A stretch of DNA of 64,000 nucleotides from VRUE01 sp033856275 (GTDB lineage: Bacteria; Actinomycetota; Thermoleophilia; Solirubrobacterales; 70-9). How positions within the stretch are numbered: position 1 is the stretch's first letter; each line of letters starts with the position of its first letter. Shown piece after piece: positions 7,677-16,633 of this stretch. The notes beneath the pieces were generated by a model. That model did not search any database. It was given only the letters and a program-made list of their open reading frames with translations, and was not told the origin of the DNA. Position numbers and translations under genes: made by a program. Location of the stretch: the NCBI GenBank assembly GCA_033856275.1, contig JAWVFJ010000049.1:1-64000 (forward strand), in the 5' to 3' direction.

Positions 7677-8722
7677 GCCTGTTCCAGCGGCGGCCGCTCA
7701 GCCGTCCAGCGCGTTTTGAGCTTCCAGGCGAGGGCGAGGGCAGCCGCCAGCGCCGCGAGCCCGATCGCCAGCCAAGGTGTGATGGCGCTCGATGCCGCCG
7801 CCACCGGAGCGGGATCGTGCACGGCGAAGGTTTGCGTATCGATATTCAGCAGCGGTCGCGACCGCCCAAGCCCGGCCGTGCGGCTGAGCACGCCGAGCTC
7901 TCCCCCGCCGTCCTCCACCCGCATCCTCAGCAGAAAGAGGTTTCGCCGGTCCTTCAGTTGGGGCAGGTCGACGCAGACCGCGCGGTGCGCGATCGTGTCG
8001 AGGGCGTGGAGGAATGGCGCTTTCCCGTTGCCGTCGTAGAGCGTGTAGGCCCAGCGCCCGTCGGGACTCATCGCGCGGGTGATCGGCACCCCGGCCATCC
8101 GCTCGTCGGGCTCTTTGGGGTCGACGATCGGTTCGGGGAGGAGCCGTCGGCTCTTCAGGTCGAAGGCCCGCACCTCGTAGTTCGAGAGGTAGGCAGCTCC
8201 GGCACGGGGGGAGAGGTAGTGGTGGATCAGGTAGATCGTCGAGCCGTCGGGCGAGATCGCATCGAAGCTGAATTCGCCACGGAGGTCGACGTAGGTGATG
8301 GCGTGCCGCGGACGACGTTGGCCAGCCCGGCGGGGATGGCGGAGGTAGAGATCGGTGTCGAGGATCGCGAACCGCGTGCTCCTGGGAGGAAAGGCGCGGG
8401 TGAACCGGGTGAGGACGAGCGTCCTGCCGTCGGCAGAAAGGCCACCCCCGCTGCGGTCGTAGGCAACCGCCGGCACGTAGTAGTGGCCGCGCAGGTACCA
8501 CCAACGGCCAACCCGGCCGTCACTCTGATTGATCCGCTCGACCACCGTGAGCTTGGGCGTCGTGTTCGGCGAGATCGCGACGTAGCGGTCGGGAGAGCCG
8601 TTCACCGTGACCCCTTGGGATGCTCTCATCATCATCCCGAGTCCATCGGCCTTGACGATCTGGGCGGTTGCACCGGCGGCGACCAGGGCAAGCAACGTGA
8701 CCAGCAGCGCTCGTTTCACCAT
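7673..8722 (-). CDS. Exported beta-propeller-like protein with a C-terminal membrane anchor
   Basis: 349 residues. The N-terminal signal peptide is MVKRALLVTLLALVAAGATA. The body has blade-like repeats (GGGLSADGRTLVLTRF, FDAISPDGSTIYLIH, TRAMSPDGRWAYTLYDG). A C-terminal transmembrane helix (WLAIGLAALAAALALAW) is followed by a basic tail, so the propeller faces outside. The start is marked by a strong GAGGAGG Shine-Dalgarno on the minus strand. It is the first gene of the four-gene ECF operon and overlaps the carboxypeptidase gene by 4 bases. I do not recognise a specific function. It may present or sense envelope ligands together with the second propeller protein. Confidence 0.8.
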   Translation of the reverse strand: MVKRALLVTLLALVAAGATAQIVKADGLGMMMRASQGVTVNGSPDRYVAISPNTTPKLTVVERINQSDGRVGRWWYLRGHYYVPAVAYDRSGGGLSADGRTLVLTRFTRAFPPRSTRFAILDTDLYLRHPRRAGQRRPRHAITYVDLRGEFSFDAISPDGSTIYLIHHYLSPRAGAAYLSNYEVRAFDLKSRRLLPEPIVDPKEPDERMAGVPITRAMSPDGRWAYTLYDGNGKAPFLHALDTIAHRAVCVDLPQLKDRRNLFLLRMRVEDGGGELGVLSRTAGLGRSRPLLNIDTQTFAVHDPAPVAAASSAITPWLAIGLAALAAALALAWKLKTRWTAERPPLEQA

Positions 8723-8745
8723 CTTTCCTCCTCGCGATTACGCAA

Positions 8746-10428
8746 ATGAGTACGGATGAGGAGGTCTCAGAGGTCCCGAATCCAGGCACGTCGACCGGGT
8801 TGGCCGCCACGTACACTCGCCCGGTGTCCCGCCAGCAGCGCCTGACCCTGGTCGCGACGATCCTCGGCTCGACCGTCGTCTTCCTCGACTCGACCGTGGT
8901 CAAGGTGGCGCTGCCGGCGATCGCCGATGGGCTCAATGCCGGGCTGGCGGGGCAGCAGTGGGTGGTAGAGGCCTACATGCTCACCCTCGTTTCGCTGCTC
9001 CTCGTCGGCGGCTCACTGGGCGATCAGTTCGGCCGTCGGCGGATGTTCGTCTTTGGCCTGATCGCCTTCGGCGCCACGTCGGCGCTCTGTGCGATCGCGC
9101 CAACGGTCGAGATCCTGATCGCGGCCCGGGCGTTGCAGGGGGTCGCCGGGGCGCTGCTGGTGCCGGGCTCGCTGGCGATCGTCGCCGCCACCTTCGAGGG
9201 GGCCGCTCGCGGCAAGGCGGTCGGCACCTGGACCGCCTGGACCGGGATCGCGACGGTGGTCGGGCCAGCCGGGGGAGGAGCTCTGGTTGGCCTCACTTCC
9301 TGGCGCTCGATCTTCTGGGTCAACCTGCCGTTGATCGCGGTGACGGTGGCGCTGACCATGCACTCCGTGCGCGAGAGCCGCGATCCGGACGCCTTTCGCG
9401 GTATCGATTGGTCGGGCATCGCTCTTTCGGCAGCCGGTCTCGGCGGCCCCGTTTTCGCCCTGATCGAGCAACCTACGCGCGGCTGGGGCGATCCGTTCGT
9501 CTGGCTCCCCTTCATCGCCGGCATCGTCTGCTTCGCGCTCTTCGTCCTGCACGAGATGCGCGCGCGCCACCCGATGCTCGATCTCGGCCTGTTCAGGATC
9601 CGCAACTTCGCCATCGCCAACCTAACCACGCTCTCGACCTACGCAGGCTTGATCGGCGGCCTCTTCTTCGTCGGGCTCTTCCTCCAGCAGGTGGCCGGCT
9701 ACTCCCCTCTGGAGGCGGGCCTGGCGACCACCCCCATCTCGCTGATCCTCTTCTTCCTCTCACCGCGTTGGGGCAAACTGGCCTCTGGGACCGGGCCGCG
9801 CCTGCCGATGACGATCGGCCCGATCGTCGGCGGCGTCGGTCTGTTGCTGCTCCTCCGGGTCGGCAGCAGCGGCGACTACGCGACGGACGTTCTGCCGGGC
9901 ATCCTCGTCTTCGGCCTCGGCCTCTCGGCCACCGTCGCCCCCCTGACCGCAACCGTGCTCGACTCGGTCGAGGAACGCCACGTCGGCATCGCCTCCGGCG
10001 TCAACAACGGCATTGCCAGGGTCGCCGGCCTGCTGGCGATCGCCGTGCTCGGCGCGGTCATCTCCGCTTACTTCGGCTCGACCCTCGACGGCAACCTTGG
10101 CGACCGGTCACTCGGCCCCCGCGCCGAGCGAACGATCTCCGACGCAAAGGCGCAGCCGCTGGCGGTCCCAACGACCGACAAGCTGCCCCCCACGCAAGCG
10201 GCACGCGTCAGCACCGCCTCGGCTGACGCCTCCACCTCCGCCTTCCATCTAGGCATCGGCATAGCCGGAGTCCTGATGATCGTAGGCGGCGCCGTCTCCG
10301 GCGTCGGCATCGAGAACCCCCGCCGGAAAATAGAAGCCGTCCCCAGCAGGGGCTCTGCCCAAGCCGGCGAGTGCGGCCACGGCACCGAAGCTGACTGCCC
10401 TCGAGAGCCCGCGGCCGAACCCGCTTGA
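8746..10428 (+). CDS. MFS multidrug exporter, DHA2 (EmrB/QacA) family, 14 TM
   Basis: 560-residue proton-coupled drug/H+ antiporter. Family signatures are visible: LDSTVVKVALPAI (motif D1, near residue 45), GGSLGDQFGRRRMFVFG (motif A) and GVAGALLVPGSLAIV (motif C region). About fourteen hydrophobic helices fit DHA2, with a long loop near 455-495 before the last helix. The ATG at 8746 lacks a clear Shine-Dalgarno and lies only 23 bases from the divergent signal-peptide gene; GTG 8824 is a later alternative, so the start is uncertain. The substrate cannot be predicted. A long nested palindrome follows the stop. Confidence 0.92.
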   Translation: MSTDEEVSEVPNPGTSTGLAATYTRPVSRQQRLTLVATILGSTVVFLDSTVVKVALPAIADGLNAGLAGQQWVVEAYMLTLVSLLLVGGSLGDQFGRRRMFVFGLIAFGATSALCAIAPTVEILIAARALQGVAGALLVPGSLAIVAATFEGAARGKAVGTWTAWTGIATVVGPAGGGALVGLTSWRSIFWVNLPLIAVTVALTMHSVRESRDPDAFRGIDWSGIALSAAGLGGPVFALIEQPTRGWGDPFVWLPFIAGIVCFALFVLHEMRARHPMLDLGLFRIRNFAIANLTTLSTYAGLIGGLFFVGLFLQQVAGYSPLEAGLATTPISLILFFLSPRWGKLASGTGPRLPMTIGPIVGGVGLLLLLRVGSSGDYATDVLPGILVFGLGLSATVAPLTATVLDSVEERHVGIASGVNNGIARVAGLLAIAVLGAVISAYFGSTLDGNLGDRSLGPRAERTISDAKAQPLAVPTTDKLPPTQAARVSTASADASTSAFHLGIGIAGVLMIVGGAVSGVGIENPRRKIEAVPSRGSAQAGECGHGTEADCPREPAAEPA

Positions 10429-10431
10429 GCT

Positions 10432-10532
10432 GGGCGGAGGAGGGGTGGCTCTCTCGAACGGGCGGATACTCAAAGTGCCGGCCTAATTAGGCCGGCACTT
10501 GGACGGGCGAGAGAGCCACCCCTCCTCCGCCC
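10432..10532. repeat. Nested perfect palindrome (probable bidirectional terminator)
   Basis: The outer arms 10432-10456 and 10508-10532 are perfectly complementary over 25 bases. Inside them lies a second perfect 28-base palindrome at 10473-10500 (half-site AAGTGCCGGCCTAA). It begins 3 bases after the MFS stop and precedes trpS. There is no U-tract. The hairpin-within-hairpin architecture is like families A and B in this window, but the sequence is different. Confidence 0.85.
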
Positions 10533-10553
10533 CCTGAACTAGGCTCCGCCCCC

Positions 10554-11552
10554 GTGAGCGCCCCAATCGTCTTCTCCGGCATCCAGCCCACCGGCCGCAA
10601 GCACCTCGGCAACTACATCGGCGCGATCCGCCAGTACGTCGAGGGCCAGGAGCGCGGCGAACCGGCGATCTTCTGCATCGTCGACTTGCACGCGATCTCG
10701 GTCGCCTTCGACCCGGCCGAGCTGCGCGAGCGGCTCCACGACACGACCGCGATCCTGCTTGCCGCCGGCATCGATCCCAACCGCTGCATCCTCTTTCGCC
10801 AGTCCGACGTGCGCGAGCACACCGAGCTGACCTGGCTGCTCTCCGCGGTCACCGCCCACGGCGACCTCAACCGCATGCACCAGTTCAAGGACAAGTCGGG
10901 CAAACAGCGCGAGCTGGCCTCGGCGGCGCTCTTCTTCTACCCGGTACTGATGGCCGCCGATGTGCTCGCCTACCGGGCGACCGAGGTGCCGGTTGGCGAT
11001 GATCAGCGCCAGCACGTCGAGCTGATGCGCGAGATCGCCCGCCGCTTCAACGAGCGCTTCGGCGAGACCCTGGTCGAGCCCGAGCTGCGCGTGCCCGAGG
11101 TAGGCGCCCGGATCATGGACTTGCAAGAGCCGGAACGAAAGATGTCGACCACCGGCGGCACCGAGGCCGGCACCGTGCTCGTCCTCGACGAGCCCGAGGC
11201 GATCCGCAAGAAGCTCGGCAGCGCCGTCACCGACTCCGGTCGCGAGGTCCGCCGTGCGCCTGAGAAGCCCGGCATCGCCAACCTGATCGACGTCTATGCG
11301 GTCGCCCGGGGTAGCGATCCGGCCACGGTCGAGCGCGAGTTCGAGGGTGCCGGCTACGGCGACTTCAAGGGAGCGGTTGCGGAGGCGGTGGTCGAGTACC
11401 TAGCGCCGATCCGCGAGCGCTACGCCGAGCTGCGTCCTGATGAGGCGGCCCTGGAGGCGGTGCTCGCCGCCGGAGCCGAGAAGGCACGCGCGATCGCCGC
11501 CGACACTCTTGCCGACGTGCGCGACCGCATGGGCATCGGCCCGCCACGTTAA
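10554..11552 (+). CDS. trpS: Tryptophanyl-tRNA synthetase
   Basis: Class I aminoacyl-tRNA synthetase charging tRNA-Trp in the cytoplasm. It has 332 residues, typical of bacterial TrpRS. The HIGH-type motif is HLGN at 17-20 (GIQPTGRKHLGNYIGA). The KMSKS-type motif is KMSTT at 196-200, followed by GGTEAG. VGDDQRQHVELMREIARRFN is the usual tRNA/Trp site segment. The GTG start at 10554 is the only one giving the canonical N terminus. No T-box leader is visible in the 20 bases between the palindrome and the start. It is followed 42 bases later by scpA. Confidence 0.96.
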   Translation: MSAPIVFSGIQPTGRKHLGNYIGAIRQYVEGQERGEPAIFCIVDLHAISVAFDPAELRERLHDTTAILLAAGIDPNRCILFRQSDVREHTELTWLLSAVTAHGDLNRMHQFKDKSGKQRELASAALFFYPVLMAADVLAYRATEVPVGDDQRQHVELMREIARRFNERFGETLVEPELRVPEVGARIMDLQEPERKMSTTGGTEAGTVLVLDEPEAIRKKLGSAVTDSGREVRRAPEKPGIANLIDVYAVARGSDPATVEREFEGAGYGDFKGAVAEAVVEYLAPIRERYAELRPDEAALEAVLAAGAEKARAIAADTLADVRDRMGIGPPR

Positions 11553-11594
11553 GTTGAGACCGCATCCTGTGATCTCAAACCGCTCGATTACCCT

Positions 11595-12326
11595 GTGACC
11601 GTCGCCGAGCTGGACCTCGACCTCGACGTCTTCGCCGGTCCGTTTGACCTTCTGATGGCGGTCGTGTTGCGCGAGGAGGTGAGCCTGCTCGAGGTCGAGC
11701 TGGCCGAGGTCGTGGTGGCCTACGTCGAGCACCTCGAGCGCGAGGATGAGCTGGAGCTCGACGTGGCGACCGAGTTCCTCGTCCTGATCGCCTCGCTGCT
11801 GGAGCTGAAGTCGCGGCTGCTGCTGCCCGGCGATGAGGAGGGGCTCGAGGACGTCACCCCGGAGGAGGCGGTCGAGGAGCTGCTGGCCCGCCTGCTCGAG
11901 TACCGCCGTTACCGCGATGCCGCCGCGGTCTTGGGGCGGCGCTTCGAGGCAGAGCGGGGCTACCTCTACCGCTCGGCGCCGCTGCCACCCGAGCTGCGCC
12001 AGGTCGCACTGGAGGGGGCGACCGCTGTCTACGAGCCGGAGCGGCTCGGCGCCGCGCTCGGCGACCTGTTGGCGATCCCACCGGAACTGAATCTCGACCA
12101 CATCCGGCCGACCGTCTCCCTGGAAAAGCGGTTGCGGGCGCTTCGCGACGCCCTCCGCAGCCATGCCAGCATCGACTTCGACCAACAGTTCGGCGGCGAG
12201 GATCGCCTAACCCAGGCGGTGACGCTCTTCGCCCTGCTCGAGATGTACCGCAAAGGCGAGGCGACCTGGGAGCAGACCAAGCCCTTCGGCCCGATCGAGA
12301 TCCGCAAGCGCGAGGAGGTCCAGTAA
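11595..12326 (+). CDS. scpA: Segregation and condensation protein A
   Basis: Kleisin subunit of the SMC-ScpAB condensin. 243 residues with the N-terminal family block FAGPFDLLMAVVLREEVSLL and ending in a winged-helix-like C terminus (TLFALLEMYRKGEATWEQ). The usual kleisin contacts the SMC neck through its N terminus and the SMC cap through its C terminus. The GTG at 11595 is chosen because it begins just before the conserved block. The stop shares one base with the scpB start. The partner smc gene lies at 50361 in this window and is unusual in lacking a hinge. Confidence 0.95.
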   Translation: MTVAELDLDLDVFAGPFDLLMAVVLREEVSLLEVELAEVVVAYVEHLEREDELELDVATEFLVLIASLLELKSRLLLPGDEEGLEDVTPEEAVEELLARLLEYRRYRDAAAVLGRRFEAERGYLYRSAPLPPELRQVALEGATAVYEPERLGAALGDLLAIPPELNLDHIRPTVSLEKRLRALRDALRSHASIDFDQQFGGEDRLTQAVTLFALLEMYRKGEATWEQTKPFGPIEIRKREEVQ

Positions 12327-12898
12327 TGAGCGACCTGACGCGGACGATTGAGGCGCTGCTCTTCCTCTCGCCGCAGCCGGTGTCGGCACGCGATCTAGCC
12401 GAGGCAACCGAGGCAACCGAGGGACAGATCGACGAGGCGATCGAGCTCCTGCGCGAGGACCTCGCCGAGGGCAAGCGCGGAGTGGTCCTGCGCGAGGTCG
12501 CCGGCGGTTTCGCCTTCGCCAGCGACCCCGCCAGCGAGGCGGCGGCCAGGCGCCTGCTTGCCAAGCCGCGTACCCCTCCGCTGACCCAGGCGCAGGCCGA
12601 GACCCTGGCGATCGTCGCCTACCTGCAGCCGGTCACCCGCCCCGAGGTCGCGCGCATTCGCGGCGTCACCTCCGAGTCGGCGGTGCAGACGCTCGCCGAG
12701 CGGGGTTTGATCGAGGAGTCCGGGCGTTCGCAGTTCGGCGCCGCGATCTTCAAGACGACGGAGCTCTTCGAGCGGCTCTTCGGATTGTCCGGGCTCGACG
12801 AGCTGCCCGATCCTTCGCGGTTCGATCCGACACCTGAGGACGAGCGGGATCTGCGGGAGCGACTGCTCAAGGCCGGGGAGCAGCGGGCTGAGCCATGA
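12326..12898 (+). CDS. scpB: Segregation and condensation protein B
   Basis: Winged-helix dimer that binds ScpA in the bacterial condensin complex. It has 190 residues with two tandem winged-helix domains. TRTIEALLFLSPQPVSARDL begins the first, and QAETLAIVAYLQPVTRPEVA followed by RIRGVTSESAVQTLAERGLI is the strongly conserved second domain. The ATG overlaps the scpA stop by one base (TAATG), so translation is coupled. The acidic C-terminal tail (TPEDERDLRERLLKAG) is poorly conserved in the family. The stop is followed by a complex folded region before rluB. Confidence 0.95.
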   Translation: MSDLTRTIEALLFLSPQPVSARDLAEATEATEGQIDEAIELLREDLAEGKRGVVLREVAGGFAFASDPASEAAARRLLAKPRTPPLTQAQAETLAIVAYLQPVTRPEVARIRGVTSESAVQTLAERGLIEESGRSQFGAAIFKTTELFERLFGLSGLDELPDPSRFDPTPEDERDLRERLLKAGEQRAEP

Positions 12899-12907
12899 GG
12901 TGGGGGA

Positions 12908-13001
12908 CGGGCCGGGGGAGTAACAGGCCCGGGAGGGATCGCGGAAGGCCCCGCCGGAGCAACAGCGGGGAGGCTCCGTCGGGACCTTCCCCGATCCCTC
13001 C
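12908..13001. other. Complex stem-loop/pseudoknot region between scpB and rluB
   Basis: Three structures lie in order. CGGGCC (12908-12913) pairs with GGCCCG (12926-12931). A 17-base outer stem, 12932-12948 with 12985-13001, has one mismatch. Inside it, CCCCGC (12949-12954) can pair with GCGGGG (12965-12970) while CGGAGC (12955-12960) can pair with GCTCCG (12973-12978); the pairings interleave, which is H-type pseudoknot topology. It ends 7 bases before the rluB start, so it may act as a terminator or a leader controlling rluB. Confidence 0.65.
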
Positions 13002-13007
13002 TGCGTC

Positions 13008-13706
13008 GTGAGGCTCGCCAAGTTTCTGGCCCATGGGGGGGTCGCTTCGCGGCGGAAAGCTGAGCTGATCATCGGCAAGGGCAGGGTCACGGTGGGTGGG
13101 GAGGTTGTGACGGATCCGGCCCGGGATGTGGGGGATGGCGACGAAGTGCGGGTTGATGGGAACTTGGTGGGGACCGAGGCGCGGGAGGTTTGGGCGGTTA
13201 ACAAGCCGGCCGGGGTGGTTTCGACGGCCCGTGAACCTGGGGGGGGGCGACCGGCGGTGGTCGAATTGGTCGATACGACGGCCCGGCTCTACCCAGTCGG
13301 CCGCCTCGACGCCGACTCCACGGGTTTGTTGCTGTTGACCAACGACGGCGAGCTGGCCAACCGACTTACCCATCCGCGCTATGGGGTCAGCAAGGCCTAT
13401 CGGGCGGAGCTGCGGCGCCCGCCATCGGACGCCGATCTGCGGCGCCTGGAGAGCGGGGTAGAGCTGGGTGATGGTCCGAGCGCGCCAGCGCAGGTGCGGC
13501 GCTTGAGCGAGCGCGAGGTCGAGATCGTCCTGCGCGAGGGACGCAACCGGCAGGTGCGCCGAATGGCCGAGGCGATCGGCAACCGCGTGATGAAGCTGCG
13601 CCGCGTGCGCTTCGGCTCAATTGAGCTCGGCAGGCTGGCGCAGGGGCATGCGCGCCGGCTCGATGAGGTTGAGGTCGGCCGCCTCTGGGAAGATGCGAGC
13701 CTGTGA
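13008..13706 (+). CDS. rluB: 23S rRNA pseudouridine synthase, RluB/RsuA family
   Basis: Isomerises a specific uridine of rRNA to pseudouridine. 232 residues with an N-terminal S4 RNA-binding domain (1-60, RLAKFLAHGGVASRRKAELI) and a catalytic domain with the GRLD motif and catalytic Asp at 101 (PVGRLDADSTGLLLLTNDG), then REGRNRQVRRMAEAIG near the C terminus. The GTG start at 13008 lies just after the folded region. RsuA (16S) and RluB/E/F (23S) cannot be separated by eye; position next to scpB, as in Bacillus and actinobacteria, favours RluB. Confidence 0.92.
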   Translation: MRLAKFLAHGGVASRRKAELIIGKGRVTVGGEVVTDPARDVGDGDEVRVDGNLVGTEAREVWAVNKPAGVVSTAREPGGGRPAVVELVDTTARLYPVGRLDADSTGLLLLTNDGELANRLTHPRYGVSKAYRAELRRPPSDADLRRLESGVELGDGPSAPAQVRRLSEREVEIVLREGRNRQVRRMAEAIGNRVMKLRRVRFGSIELGRLAQGHARRLDEVEVGRLWEDASL

Positions 13707-13769
13707 TCGCGGAGCGACCCCAATGAGGCATCCCTGGTTCTTTGCGCCGGGAGCGACGCGGAGGTATTC

Positions 13770-14147
13770 ATGAGCAGCGAGGAGCGACTCTTCGCGGTCC
13801 GCGGGGCCGCGCAGGCCGACGCCAACGATGCTGAGGCGATCGTGGTGGCCACGGAGGAACTGATGCGCGAGCTGCTCGATCGCAACGAGCTGAGCGCGAA
13901 GGCGATGGTCAGCTGCCTCTTCACCACCACCGGCGACCTCGACGCCGAGTTTCCGGCCGTCGCCGCGCGCCGGCTCGGCCTCGACTCGGTGCCGCTGATC
14001 TGCGCCCGTGAGATCGACGTGCCCGGCGGGATGCCGCGGGTGATTCGCGCCATGGTCCACTACTACGCGCCGCCGTCCCACAAGCCGGCGCACGTGTACT
14101 TAGGAGCTACCCAAGAGCTCCGCGCCGACCTCCACGCCGCCCAGTAG
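13770..14147 (+). CDS. aroH: Chorismate mutase, AroH type
   Basis: Monofunctional trimeric AroH-class enzyme converting chorismate to prephenate for Phe/Tyr synthesis. 125 residues, as in B. subtilis AroH. Active-site residues align: R11 (VRGA, matching R7), E81 (CAREIDVPGG, matching E78) and R93 (VIRAMVHYY, matching R90). It lies upstream of hisC, aroF, tyrA and aroA, a coherent aromatic amino acid cluster. A strong hairpin follows the stop. AroH enzymes are usually not feedback regulated, so control probably lies at the DAHP synthase. Confidence 0.93.
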   Translation: MSSEERLFAVRGAAQADANDAEAIVVATEELMRELLDRNELSAKAMVSCLFTTTGDLDAEFPAVAARRLGLDSVPLICAREIDVPGGMPRVIRAMVHYYAPPSHKPAHVYLGATQELRADLHAAQ

Positions 14148-14155
14148 CCCATTCG

Positions 14156-14195
14156 TTGAAGGATTGTGGGCGCCGGAGCCCGCACAATCCTTCAA
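14156..14195. terminator. Stem-loop after aroH, flanked by 7-base direct repeats
   Basis: TTGAAGGATTGTG (14156-14168) and its exact complement (14183-14195) form a 13-bp stem, extended by GGC/GCC inside. It starts 8 bases after the aroH stop and ends 10 bases before hisC. No U-tract is seen. CCATTCG occurs on both sides (14149-14155 and 14199-14205), like a target duplication around a small insertion, but 7 bases is weak evidence. Confidence 0.7.
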
Positions 14196-14205
14196 ACTCC
14201 ATTCG

Positions 14206-15300
14206 ATGAGCGTCACCTTTGCCGAGAAGCTCGCCCGCATGCCGGGCTACCAGGCCGGCGTACCGACCGGGCAGTCCCCGGAGTCGCTTGCCGCGACCGG
14301 GATCGCTCAGCTCGCTTCCAACGAGTCGCCGTTCCCGCCGCACCCCGCGGTGGTCGAGGCGATCGCCGCCGCCGCGGGAGCGATGAACCGCTACCCGGAT
14401 CCCGACGCGACGCTGCTGCGCCGCCGAATCGCCGAGCGCTACGACACCGACCCCGCCCGCGTCGCCGTCGGCAACGGCTCCTGCGAGATCCTCCTCGCCG
14501 CCGCCGAGGCGCTCTGCGAGCCGGGCGCCGAGATCCTCTACGCCTGGCCCGCCTTCTCGATGTATCCGTACCTGCCGGCGCTTACCGGCGCCCGGGAGGT
14601 CCGCGTGCCGCTCGGCGAGGGTGACGTCCACGACCTCGATGCGATGGCGGCCGAGGTGACCGCGGCGACGCAACTCCTCCTCCTCTGCAACCCCAACAAC
14701 CCGACCGCCACCCACGTCCCCGCAGCCGCGGTGGCGGAGTTCTGCGCCGGGCTGCCCGCCCACGTCACCGTGATCCTCGACGAGGCCTACGTCGAGTTCC
14801 AGACCCACGACGACCCGGACGCGACGGTCGACCTGCTCGCCGAGTTGCCCAATCTGGTCGTCCTGCGCACCTTCAGCAAGGTCTACGGGCTGGCCGGTTT
14901 GCGGGTCGGCTACGCGCTGGGCGCACCCAGGTTCCGTGCCGCGGTTGACGCCGTGCGCCAGCCTTTCAGCGTCAACGCCCTCGCCCAGGCTGCGGGCGCC
15001 GAGGCGATCCTGCACCAAGACGATGTCAGCAAGCGGGTCGAGAGCACGATCGTCGAGCGCATCCGGGTCGAGGAGGGACTGCGCGAGCTCGGTCTCGCCA
15101 CCACAGATACACAGGCCAACTTCTCCTGGATCGACCTCGGCGACGCCGATGAGGGTGTGGTCCTCGCCGGCCTCGCCGAGCGCTCGATCGCGGTCCGCCC
15201 CGGCACGCCGCTCGGCGAGGCCGGCCACATCCGCGTCTCCTACGGCACCGCCGAGGAGGACGGCCGCTTGCTCGCCGCCCTGGGCGAACTGCTCGACTAA
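14206..15300 (+). CDS. hisC: Histidinol-phosphate/aromatic aminotransferase
   Basis: PLP-dependent fold type I aminotransferase that acts in histidine synthesis and, in this genomic setting, may also transaminate phenylpyruvate or hydroxyphenylpyruvate. 364 residues from ATG 14206. The PLP lysine is K225 in TFSKVYGLAGLRVGY. Cofactor contacts are CNPNNPTATH at 161-170 and LDEAYVEF from 191 (D192, Y195). The N-terminal LASNESPFPPHPAV is typical of HisC. The frame is open upstream, but that part is the hairpin region, so ATG 14206 is preferred. Its placement between aroH and the DAHP synthase suggests an aromatic aminotransferase role. The 226 bases after it hold only weak inverted repeats and no gene I recognise. 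Confidence 0.92.
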   Translation: MSVTFAEKLARMPGYQAGVPTGQSPESLAATGIAQLASNESPFPPHPAVVEAIAAAAGAMNRYPDPDATLLRRRIAERYDTDPARVAVGNGSCEILLAAAEALCEPGAEILYAWPAFSMYPYLPALTGAREVRVPLGEGDVHDLDAMAAEVTAATQLLLLCNPNNPTATHVPAAAVAEFCAGLPAHVTVILDEAYVEFQTHDDPDATVDLLAELPNLVVLRTFSKVYGLAGLRVGYALGAPRFRAAVDAVRQPFSVNALAQAAGAEAILHQDDVSKRVESTIVERIRVEEGLRELGLATTDTQANFSWIDLGDADEGVVLAGLAERSIAVRPGTPLGEAGHIRVSYGTAEEDGRLLAALGELLD

Positions 15301-15526
15301 CACACCCTCACCTGCTACAAAGTCAGGGAAGGTGAAGCAATCAGCCGACACGACGAGCGTCAACAGCGCCTCCGGCGCCACGCTCGCCCACGCGCGCTTC
15401 TCCTATTTCTGGCGATTTAGCTAGGCGTCCGGCCTCGCGGCTCTGCCGCACCGAGATAAGCAACGGCCGGGCGTCGAATCACGTGCTCCGTCGCATACCT
15501 GCGGCGAGCAGACCGGAAGTAGGCTT

Positions 15527-16629
<1,103 letters not shown>

Positions 16630-16633
<4 letters not shown>

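Noticed and set aside
15301..15526. Possible tRNA or small RNA between hisC and aroF
   Set aside because: I could not fold a cloverleaf or find a T-loop consensus. Only weak GC-rich inverted repeats are seen.
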